Shown piece after piece: positions 1-4,939 of a stretch of DNA of 5,791 bases. The stretch is from Phycisphaerae bacterium (GTDB lineage: Bacteria > Planctomycetota > Phycisphaerae > UBA1845). Location of the stretch: contig JAJDDU010000490.1 in assembly GCA_029260155.1 (NCBI GenBank), forward strand, positions 1 through 5,791, given 5' to 3'. A program made the position numbers and the translations under genes. Below the pieces are notes generated by a model. It was not told the origin of the DNA. It did no database searches and saw nothing but the letters and a program-made list of their open reading frames with translations. Position 1 is the stretch's first letter, and the number at the start of each line of letters is the position of its first letter.

Positions 1-480
1 CGCATCCCGCCGCGCGGATTCACGAACGCGGCGTTTCAGCTGATCCAATCCGCGCCGGTGGCCGACGCCTACGCTGACGGGCAATACTGGGATGACACGC
101 GTTTTCGACTGCTTCCCGGGGCCGCGTCGGTGACGGTCAGAGTCTACTATCAGACCACCAGCAAGGAGTACGTTACGTTTCTGCGTGACGAAAACCACAC
201 GGACAACACGGGCGACACGCTCTATGAGCAGTGGGAATTGACCGGCAAGTCGCCTCCCGTCTTGATGGCCGACGCAACGATGTCGCTGACGCCGTTCGCC
301 GACGGCGATTTTGATGACGACGGCGACGTGAATCTGCTTGACTACGCCGCGTTTCTCGACTGTGTCAGCGGGCCCGGCGGTACGGTCAGCGCAAACGCGT
401 GCAACGTATTTGATTTCGACGAAGACAATGATGTGGATTTTGCGGATTTCTCCGCGCTGCAGTTTCTTAGTGCGCGGTGA
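1..480 (+). CDS. C-terminal part of a secreted protein with dockerin-type EF-hand pair (5' partial)
   Basis: The reading frame is open from the first base and ends at TGA 478-480, giving 159 visible residues; the true start lies outside the window. The tail holds two 12-residue calcium-loop motifs. The first (307-342) has Asp at loop positions 1, 3, 5 and 12, Gly at 6 and Asn at 9. The second (412-447) has Asp at 1, 3, 5, 9 and 12 but Asn in place of the usual Gly at 6. Two cysteines lie between them (codons at 361 and 400) and could form a disulfide. This paired layout is that of type I dockerin-like domains, which end many large secreted planctomycete proteins. The upstream part (about 58-290) has a segment reading YYQTTSKEYVTFLRDENHTD. 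I recall similar segments near the C-termini of planctomycete multihaem proteins, but no haem motif is visible here. Dockerin-like end: confident. Function of the whole protein: unknown. The gene is probably co-transcribed with the next one. Confidence 0.85.
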   Translation, partial: RIPPRGFTNAAFQLIQSAPVADAYADGQYWDDTRFRLLPGAASVTVRVYYQTTSKEYVTFLRDENHTDNTGDTLYEQWELTGKSPPVLMADATMSLTPFADGDFDDDGDVNLLDYAAFLDCVSGPGGTVSANACNVFDFDEDNDVDFADFSALQFLSAR

Positions 481-510
481 CGCGCTGCGGCCATGAGAGC
501 ATCCGGGGCA

Positions 511-515
511 AGGAG
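511..515 (+). promoter_or_regulatory. Shine-Dalgarno site that sets the start of the sorting-signal protein
   Basis: AGGAG lies 6 nt upstream of GTG 522. This favours GTG 522 over the longer in-frame GTG at 477, which overlaps the previous stop codon and would place 15 polar and charged residues before the signal peptide. Confidence 0.75.
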
Positions 516-521
516 TTTGTT

Positions 522-1442
522 GTGACAGTATTCGGAACCACCAGAGCATGCGCGAGTGCCGCAGCGTTGACACTACTTGCGGCGTTCGCCGGCCAAACGG
601 TGATCGCTCAGCCGATCCCGGTCGGGACCAGCACGATCACCATGACGTATGAAACCACCGCGGGCGAGGTTAGCTTCTCAGGTGACCGTGACTACCTACC
701 CGGCGCCGGTGGGCCCAGCGACGCGACCGCGCTCGGCGATGCCCCGAACATTCGCGCTTTCAACTCGGTCAACTCCTTCGGTCGCCGGGCGTTTCTCGCG
801 AACAGCAACCCAGTTTTCGCCGGAGTGCTTCGGGACGATGAATCGCTCATTGCACATGCATTTTTCAAAAACGTCCCGACGGACATCGGCGAGGATTTCT
901 TTCCCGACCTAGTCACCGGCGGCTCGCTAACGGTCACGGTCGGACCGATCAACTTCGCCGAACCGGTTCGGATCGACCCCACCACGGTGATGCTGCACGC
1001 CCTGTGGAGCGCGAATCAAGCCGACCAACTCCCGCTGCTCTACATCAACCTGCACAACCACCACACCGAGTCGACCGCGTTTCGCGAGTTCGACGACTTC
1101 ATAAACGGCGGCGTGTTCAGCAACTTCCCGGTGGCCAACTACGTCTTGGGCGACCTCGCGGTGACGGTGGGCGGTAACGGAACAACGTCGTTGAACCTCA
1201 GCATCACCATTCCCTACACAATGCTGGAAAACCTGGAGGAAACAGGGCAAGTTGTCCCGCCTGGATTGCCCGCGCCGCAGGGATTCCTCGAGCCATTCCA
1301 CTTTCATATCGAATACACCGTCGCCCCGACGCCGCTGGCGGGCGTGCCAGCCGCGTCCTTCTGGTCGACAATGGCGCTGATCGCGATTGTTGCGGCCGGC
1401 GCGACGATCTCGCTGCGTCGTGCCCGACCGGCCACCAAGTAG
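522..1442 (+). CDS. Secreted protein of unknown function with PEP/IPTL-CTERM-like C-terminal sorting signal
   Basis: The GTG start at 522 gives 306 residues. Residues 1-29 form a signal peptide: a short N-terminus with Arg8, a hydrophobic core rich in Ala and Leu (about 12-28), and a likely cleavage after the VIA at 27-29. The mature part is rich in Thr, Val and Gly, suggesting a beta-rich extracellular fold. It includes YINLHNHH and FHFHIEYTV segments whose clustered histidines could bind metal, though nothing shows that they do. The C-terminus has VPAASFW (275-281), a hydrophobic helix (about 283-297) and a basic tail LRRARPATK. That three-part layout matches PEP-CTERM/IPTL-CTERM type signals handled by exosortase or archaeosortase-like enzymes, but the motif is degenerate: AAS replaces the usual TVS or TLS, and Phe precedes Trp where Glu is usual. 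It could instead be a plain C-terminal membrane anchor. It starts 41 bp after the dockerin-type gene with no terminator between. I do not recognise the central domain. Confidence 0.85.
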   Translation: MTVFGTTRACASAAALTLLAAFAGQTVIAQPIPVGTSTITMTYETTAGEVSFSGDRDYLPGAGGPSDATALGDAPNIRAFNSVNSFGRRAFLANSNPVFAGVLRDDESLIAHAFFKNVPTDIGEDFFPDLVTGGSLTVTVGPINFAEPVRIDPTTVMLHALWSANQADQLPLLYINLHNHHTESTAFREFDDFINGGVFSNFPVANYVLGDLAVTVGGNGTTSLNLSITIPYTMLENLEETGQVVPPGLPAPQGFLEPFHFHIEYTVAPTPLAGVPAASFWSTMALIAIVAAGATISLRRARPATK

Positions 1443-1551
1443 CGGTGCCCAGCCTAGGTGAATCCGGCGGACCGAAGATGCCGTGACATGCCGGGGTGGA
1501 CGCCTGTAAGATATGCCTACGTAGTATGTTATGCGCACAAATGCCGATTCG

Positions 1552-1580
1552 TTGACACCTTCCTTACCCTGTGATACATT
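1552..1580 (+). promoter_or_regulatory. Sigma70-type promoter for the pyrK leader
   Basis: A perfect -35 box TTGACA (1552-1557) is followed by a 17-bp spacer and a -10 box TACATT (1575-1580), a 4/6 match to TATAAT. TGA just before the -10 box supplies an extended -10 TG. Transcription should start near 1586-1588. The 8-bp palindrome CTACGTAG (1517-1524) lies 27 bp upstream of the -35 box and could be an operator, without other support. The promoter is 110 bp past the upstream gene's stop and 152 bp before the pyrK start, so the transcript carries a leader of about 145 nt. Confidence 0.7.
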
Positions 1581-1589
1581 CCGTCTGAT

Positions 1590-1724
1590 ATGGTGGCAAG
1601 CGAGTATCTGTGTCTGAGCGGGTGCAGATACGCTGACGATAACGGCTTTTGCCGTGGCGGACTTCCGGGTTTGGTGCTCTTTGCCCATGCCCGGAAGTTT
1701 TTTTGGTTTTCGACTGAGGCATAG
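1590..1724 (+). CDS. Candidate 44-codon leader peptide running through the pyrK attenuator
   Basis: ATG 1590 opens a frame of 44 codons that ends at TAG 1722-1724. The peptide begins MVASEYLCLSGC and ends with KFFWFSTEA; the Lys-Phe-Phe part is encoded by the end of the terminator stem and its T tract. The frame crosses both upstream hairpins and the whole terminator and stops 7 nt before the pyrK ATG, so terminating ribosomes could reinitiate there. The predicted transcription start is only a few nucleotides before this ATG, so translation would be leaderless or nearly so; there is no Shine-Dalgarno site. The length and placement resemble the E. coli PyrL leader peptide (44 residues), but the sequence is not recognisably similar. 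A frame this long can occur by chance in GC-rich DNA, so translation is unproven. Confidence 0.4.
   Translation: MVASEYLCLSGCRYADDNGFCRGGLPGLVLFAHARKFFWFSTEA
1599..1655 (+). other. Two consecutive RNA hairpins in the pyrK leader
   Basis: Hairpin 1: GTATCTG (1604-1610) pairs perfectly with CAGATAC (1625-1631). AGC (1599-1601) and GCT (1632-1634) extend the stem after a 2-nt GA bulge, leaving a 14-nt loop. Hairpin 2: ACGGC (1642-1646) pairs with GCCGT (1651-1655) around a TTTT loop. Both lie between the promoter and the terminator. They could be polymerase pause hairpins or part of a ligand- or protein-binding element. They do not match any riboswitch consensus I know, and I see no PyrR-type binding loop. 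Confidence 0.5.
1661..1704 (+). terminator. Intrinsic terminator inside the pyrK leader (attenuator)
   Basis: ACTTCCGGG (1661-1669) pairs without mismatch with CCCGGAAGT (1690-1698) around a 20-nt loop, followed directly by six further T (1699-1704), then GG and four more T. It has the form of a rho-independent terminator. Because it lies about 75 nt downstream of a good promoter and only 27 nt upstream of the pyrK ATG, it most simply acts as an attenuator on pyrK rather than as the end of the upstream operon, which stopped about 220 bp earlier. I found no upstream segment able to pair with either stem arm as an antiterminator. Confidence 0.75.
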
Positions 1725-1731
1725 GTTCCGC

Positions 1732-2667
1732 ATGATCCCGTCCACCGTGGCAGACCGAGTCAGCCCGCACTTGTTTGAAGCGAGGGTGGTTCGCAACGAT
1801 GCACTGTGTCGCGAGCACTTTCGAATGGTGCTTGGGGGAGGCGACCTTGCTGGAGCCGTAGCGGGGCAGTTTGTCCACCTAGGACCGTCGCGTGCGGGGG
1901 CGGACGACGGGCTTGCGATGCTGCGCCGGGCGTTCAGCATCGCGGGGCTGCGGTCCACGAGCGACAGCTGTGAATTCGACGTTGTTTACCGCGTCGTCGG
2001 TCGGGCGACTGCGTGGATGGCGTCGTTGCAGAACGGCGATGGCGTGAGTGTCATCGGGCCACTGGGCAACGCGTTTCCGATCAGGACTGCGAAGCGGCAT
2101 GCGTGGCTGGTTGGCGGCGGGGTCGGGCTGCCACCGATGCTCTGGTTGGCTGACGCGCTGGCGGCGGCAGGACGGAACGCCGTCGGTCTGATCGGGGCGC
2201 GCAGTAGCGATCTGTTGGCGATCACCATTGACGGCGACGCGTCCCTCTCGCCGGACGCGACTTCCGCGTCGCGGGCTGCGAAGGAATTCAGCGCTTGCGG
2301 CGTTCCGGTGGTTATCAGCACCGATGACGGCTCGCTGGGATATCACGGCCACGCGGCTGGGGCGCTTTCTGCCTACTACGGTCGGGCTGGGGTCGCGCCG
2401 GATGACCTTGTGGTTTACTCGTGCGGACCGGAACCGCTGATGAAGGCGGTGGCCTCGTTTTGCATGGCTCGTTCGATCGAGTGCCATGTCTGCATGGAGC
2501 GTTCGATGGCATGCGGGATGGGCACGTGCCAATCGTGCGTTGTCGGCGTGCGGGACGAATTGGCGACGGATGGCTGGCGTTATGAGCTTTGCTGTACGCA
2601 CGGGCCGGTGTTCGACGCGACGCGCGTTATCTGGTCTGGTGATCCGGCTGGGGGCGTCCAACAGTGA
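1732..2667 (+). CDS. pyrK: Dihydroorotate dehydrogenase (NAD+) electron transfer subunit PyrK
   Basis: This is the FAD and [2Fe-2S] subunit that passes electrons from dihydroorotate oxidised by PyrDB to NAD+, in cytoplasmic de novo UMP synthesis. In the 311 residues from ATG 1732: the FAD-binding motif RRAFSI (65-70, usually RRPFSI), the nucleotide-binding loop GGGVGLPP (128-135), CGPEPLMKAV (231-240), and an iron-sulfur cluster site with Cys261, Cys266 and Cys269 (C-x4-C-x2-C), plus Cys288 before the family's GPVFDA motif (Cys287 is adjacent). It is somewhat longer than typical PyrK, with extra sequence around 165-190. GTG 1654 in the same frame is less likely, since it would make the terminator hairpin coding and lacks a ribosome site; even ATG 1732 has only a weak GAGG about 12 nt upstream. 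No pyrD is adjacent. The last 88 bp overlap tdk on the other strand. Other PyrK-like ferredoxin reductase subunits are possible, but the fit is good. Confidence 0.9.
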   Translation: MIPSTVADRVSPHLFEARVVRNDALCREHFRMVLGGGDLAGAVAGQFVHLGPSRAGADDGLAMLRRAFSIAGLRSTSDSCEFDVVYRVVGRATAWMASLQNGDGVSVIGPLGNAFPIRTAKRHAWLVGGGVGLPPMLWLADALAAAGRNAVGLIGARSSDLLAITIDGDASLSPDATSASRAAKEFSACGVPVVISTDDGSLGYHGHAAGALSAYYGRAGVAPDDLVVYSCGPEPLMKAVASFCMARSIECHVCMERSMACGMGTCQSCVVGVRDELATDGWRYELCCTHGPVFDATRVIWSGDPAGGVQQ

Positions 2668-3227
2668 ACACATCTGGGCTCGAAACTTTCCGCGCCACCG
2701 ACGATGACTCGATCGACGATCGGCGTAAGACGCTGTGTGCGCGTCGCCATCTGACCGCATTGACCGCACTGCGATGACTTGACGGTGACGACGTCTGCCC
2801 GTTCGCGAAGCACATCAATCATTGGGAACGGCCGCCCCCAACAGTCATTGTCGAGTGTAGTGACGAGTACGTGAACCCCGCCGTCGAGCAACGTTGAGCA
2901 CATTTGCGGCAGTTGATCGTCGAAGAAGTGCCCCTCGTCGATTGCGACGAAATCGAGGTCGTCGCCGACTTGTTCGAGAAGTTGTATCGCGTGCGTGATG
3001 GGGGTAGCTGGGCAACTGCGACGATTGTGGCTGACGACCCGCACGGGATTGTAGCGATGATCGACGGTGTGTTTGAAAACGCGCACACGATGGGGCGGGC
3101 GATCCTGCACCTGATCGAGGAGCGCTTCGGTTTTCCCCGCGAACATACAGCCGCAGATCACCTCAAGTGTTCCCGCGCGGGTGTGCACGTCACGGTAGTT
3201 CAGGGTCGTCGTAGGAACAGTGGCCAT
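2580..3227 (-). CDS. tdk: Thymidine kinase (TK1/type II family)
   Basis: It phosphorylates thymidine to dTMP with ATP in the pyrimidine salvage pathway. The 215 residues show, in order: P-loop GCMFAGKT (26-33), DHRY and SHN (56-68), the Walker B and catalytic glutamate segment FVAIDEGHFF (93-102, Glu98; usual form DEAQFF), LDNDCWGRPF (125-134), and two zinc-binding CxxC pairs, Cys154/Cys157 and Cys186/Cys189, the second inside FEPRCVHCW. The catalytic core is complete. The N-terminus has about 15 residues more than short bacterial homologues, so an internal start (for example GTG at residue 14) is possible; no clear ribosome site precedes ATG 3227. The 25-26 residues after the last zinc cysteine are encoded by DNA that is antisense to the pyrK end. 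It follows the TPR protein gene by 78 bp on the same strand and may be co-transcribed with it. Confidence 0.92.
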   Translation of the reverse strand: MATVPTTTLNYRDVHTRAGTLEVICGCMFAGKTEALLDQVQDRPPHRVRVFKHTVDHRYNPVRVVSHNRRSCPATPITHAIQLLEQVGDDLDFVAIDEGHFFDDQLPQMCSTLLDGGVHVLVTTLDNDCWGRPFPMIDVLRERADVVTVKSSQCGQCGQMATRTQRLTPIVDRVIVGGAESFEPRCVHCWTPPAGSPDQITRVASNTGPCVQQSS

Positions 3228-3305
3228 CTTGCGGGGTATTGTGGCTGTTTGTGCTATGGATGTGAAGGGAAAAACTTGGTCGGTGCATAATGATGATCGG
3301 CGGGG

Positions 3306-4109
3306 TCAGTGGGATTTCCGATCGGGGCCGGTGCCGTTTGCGGGGACGCTGAGGCGGGCGGCGTCGAGGAGGGCGGCGACAAACCTATCGGCCGGGGCGA
3401 GTTCAGCCGCCCGTTTGATGGAGCGGTGGGCGTCGGTGTGTCGCTCGGAGAAGAACTCGAAGTAGCCCAGCAGAGCCCACAGCTTGGGGTTGGTGTCAGC
3501 CGCCATTGCGTCGGCGCGCAGGTGGCTGATCTGCGTGTCGAATTCGGTTCGATTGGCGTAGTACCGGCGGATGTCGAGGGGAACGAAGACCAACTGGGGT
3601 TGAAGCTGGAACGCTCTGCGGGCGAGAAGATACGCATCTTCGTAGTGGCGTAGCGCCGACATAGCGTGTGCGGCGTGCATGCGGCTGGCGGGATCGCCCT
3701 GGTCGCTTCTGGCCGCGAGCATGAAGTTTCTAAGGGCCGCACCGTAGTTTCGGCTCTTGAATCGTTCCATGCCCTGCGCGACGGCGGCGTCGTAGAGCGA
3801 TTCCGTTCGGGCTTGGGCGGCGTTGCGTTGCGCGGCGCGGAAGCCCTCTTCGAACCCGTCTTCGTAGCCGCGGTCATAGGCCTCGTCGGCAGCCCTCTCA
3901 CGGCGCAGGTCTCCGGTGTTTTCGAAGCGCTCCCGTCTTGAGAGGGATCGCTCACGCTGGTTGCGGTAGTGGCGACTCTCATCGATGGGGCGAAGGGCGG
4001 GCTCTGCGGACGACGGTTGCTCTGTTACGGCCGGAGGCGGTGGTGCCTGGGCGAGCACGATGGTGGCTAGGGCTGCGATGAGAGTGAGCGTGGCATATCT
4101 GCGGTTCAT
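3306..4109 (-). CDS. Secreted or periplasmic TPR-like repeat protein of unknown function
   Basis: The 267 residues from ATG 4109 are preceded by a strong GGAGG. Residues 1-22 form a signal peptide (MNRR, hydrophobic core, cleavage near AQA). A Pro-rich linker (23-37) and a highly charged Arg/Glu stretch (about 45-100) follow, the latter with the repeat-like segment YDRGYEDGFEEGF (78-90). Residues 105-250 are helical with TPR character: about 105-135 (FKSRNYGAALRNFMLAA), 139-172 (HYEDAYLLARRAFQLQPQ) and 207-240 (NPKLWALLGYFEFF, then HTDAHRSIKRAAELAP). TPRs mediate protein-protein contacts; no enzyme motif is visible. A longer frame extends upstream to 4406, but it runs over the trmB end, so the start with the ribosome site and signal peptide is preferred. 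It lies between trmB and tdk, with no functional link that I can see. Confidence 0.85.
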   Translation of the reverse strand: MNRRYATLTLIAALATIVLAQAPPPPAVTEQPSSAEPALRPIDESRHYRNQRERSLSRRERFENTGDLRRERAADEAYDRGYEDGFEEGFRAAQRNAAQARTESLYDAAVAQGMERFKSRNYGAALRNFMLAARSDQGDPASRMHAAHAMSALRHYEDAYLLARRAFQLQPQLVFVPLDIRRYYANRTEFDTQISHLRADAMAADTNPKLWALLGYFEFFSERHTDAHRSIKRAAELAPADRFVAALLDAARLSVPANGTGPDRKSH

Positions 4110-4113
4110 CGTT

Positions 4114-4118
4114 CCTCC
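4114..4118 (-). promoter_or_regulatory. Strong Shine-Dalgarno site of the TPR-like protein gene
   Basis: On the minus strand GGAGG is followed by AACG and then ATG (4109-4107). The spacing is only 4 nt, but it is the best ribosome site on the minus strand here. It selects ATG 4109 over upstream in-frame starts. Confidence 0.75.
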
Positions 4119-4143
4119 GTTCAGCCCTGTCCGGGCGACGGTT

Positions 4144-4149
4144 ATTGTA
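4144..4149 (-). promoter_or_regulatory. Possible -10 box for the TPR-like protein gene
   Basis: The minus strand reads TACAAT (5/6 match to TATAAT) in the 86-bp gap after trmB. A start near 4137 would give a leader of about 28 nt containing the GGAGG site. No convincing -35 box is found 16-18 bp upstream, so the gene may also be read through from trmB. Confidence 0.3.
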
Positions 4150-4195
4150 CACGGGTGCGGGGTTCCGTGTGGCGGTTTTTTGGGTGGACGTTGCG

Positions 4196-4843
4196 TCAGA
4201 CTTTGTCGGTCGAACACTTCACGACGGCCAGTCGGTAGATCGCACGGCCTTCGCGGACGTATTTGACCTCGAAATTCGTGGCGGTGGAGTCGTTTTTCAC
4301 GCCGTAATCGGGATCGTCGAAGGGCGTCTGCCGCAGGTCCGGATGATCGAGGAGAATGGGCTCGATTTGCTCGTAGTAGTCCGCGTGATCGGTCTGGACG
4401 GCCCATCTAGCGCCGGGACGCAGCGCCCGGACGGCTGCGTCGACGAAATCGGGCTGTATGAGGCGGCGCCTGTGATGTCTTTTCTTGGGCCAGGGGTCGG
4501 GATGGTAGACGTGCAACGCGGAAAGGCAGCCGGGAGCGAGCTGGTGCTTGACGAAGAAGTCGGCGTCGGTACGCATGACGCGCACGTTGGGGATACCCCA
4601 CCGAGCCATGCGATCGGCGATGTACTTGTAGTACTTGTTGGCCCATTCGATTCCGATGAGGTTTTTCTCGGGGCAGGCCTTGGCGCGTTCGAGGAGGAAG
4701 CCGCCCTTACCGCAGCCGATTTCGAGTTCGATGTCTGCCGGCGTGTCGAACCACTCTGCCGGGTCGACGACGACGCCCTCGGCCGGCGGTTCGACGATTA
4801 CGTCTTCGATCGTGATGAGATTGTTGTGATCCACAGCTTCCAT
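4196..4843 (-). CDS. trmB: tRNA (guanine-N7-)-methyltransferase TrmB
   Basis: It transfers a methyl group from S-adenosylmethionine to N7 of G46 in the tRNA variable loop, in the cytoplasm. The 215 residues show SAM-binding motif I ELEIGCGKGGFL (39-50), the acidic residue after strand 2 (GIEW, Glu66), DAD (93-95), the family signature HPDPWPKKRHHRRR (114-127), TDHADYYE (151-158), and the C-terminal TNFEVKYVREGRAIYRL (189-205; usual form TKFE...G..I). Length and motif order are normal for bacterial TrmB. ATG 4843 is chosen because it gives the usual short N-terminus; the frame continues open upstream over yggS, but nothing there looks like protein. The ribosome site is weak. It is divergent from yggS and followed by the TPR gene after 86 bp. 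Confidence 0.94.
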   Translation of the reverse strand: MEAVDHNNLITIEDVIVEPPAEGVVVDPAEWFDTPADIELEIGCGKGGFLLERAKACPEKNLIGIEWANKYYKYIADRMARWGIPNVRVMRTDADFFVKHQLAPGCLSALHVYHPDPWPKKRHHRRRLIQPDFVDAAVRALRPGARWAVQTDHADYYEQIEPILLDHPDLRQTPFDDPDYGVKNDSTATNFEVKYVREGRAIYRLAVVKCSTDKV

Positions 4844-4885
4844 CGGCGTTAGAGTGTTTTTCTGGCGTCCGTGTGTGCGGTCGTC

Positions 4886-4891
4886 TAAGAT
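4886..4891 (+). promoter_or_regulatory. Possible -10 box for yggS
   Basis: TAAGAT fits the TANNNT pattern and ends 6 nt before ATG 4898. Transcription would start about at 4898, either giving a leaderless message from that ATG or a 20-30 nt leader with AAAGGA (4903-4908) before the later starts at 4919 and 4928. No clear -35 box is present (TGGCGT at 17-bp spacing). Confidence 0.35.
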
Positions 4892-4910
4892 CGCCGCATG
4901 CGAAAGGACC

Positions 4911-4939
4911 ATCTTAACGTGACTGCCATGGAGCACCAA
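4911..4939 (-). promoter_or_regulatory. Possible trmB promoter inside the yggS 5' end
   Basis: On the minus strand TTGGTG (4939-4934) and TAAGAT (4916-4911) are 17 bp apart, a weak match to -35 and -10 boxes. The start would be near 4904, about 60 nt before trmB. It would overlap the first codons of yggS on the other strand. Confidence 0.25.

Noticed and set aside
1654..1731. Longer pyrK start at GTG 1654, adding 26 residues.
   Set aside because: It has no ribosome site, the added residues do not resemble PyrK, and it would place the terminator hairpin inside the coding region.
927..1958. Long 343-codon minus-strand open frame across the sorting-signal gene, the pyrK leader and pyrK.
   Set aside because: It is composition-driven: rich in Arg, Pro and Val with no motif, and it overlaps a gene with signal peptide and anchor plus a promoter and terminator.
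2904..3290. Plus-strand 128-codon frame opposite tdk.
   Set aside because: It mirrors the conserved thymidine kinase frame and shows no signal of its own.
4149..4181. Plus-strand hairpin ACACGG/CCGTGT followed 5 nt later by six T, resembling a terminator.
   Set aside because: The stem is only 6 bp with a gap before the T tract, and no plus-strand gene ends here. On the minus strand the T tract is absent, so it does not terminate trmB.
4145..4852. Plus-strand 235-codon open frame opposite trmB.
   Set aside because: It is the mirror of a well-conserved trmB reading frame, with no motif of its own and no ribosome site.
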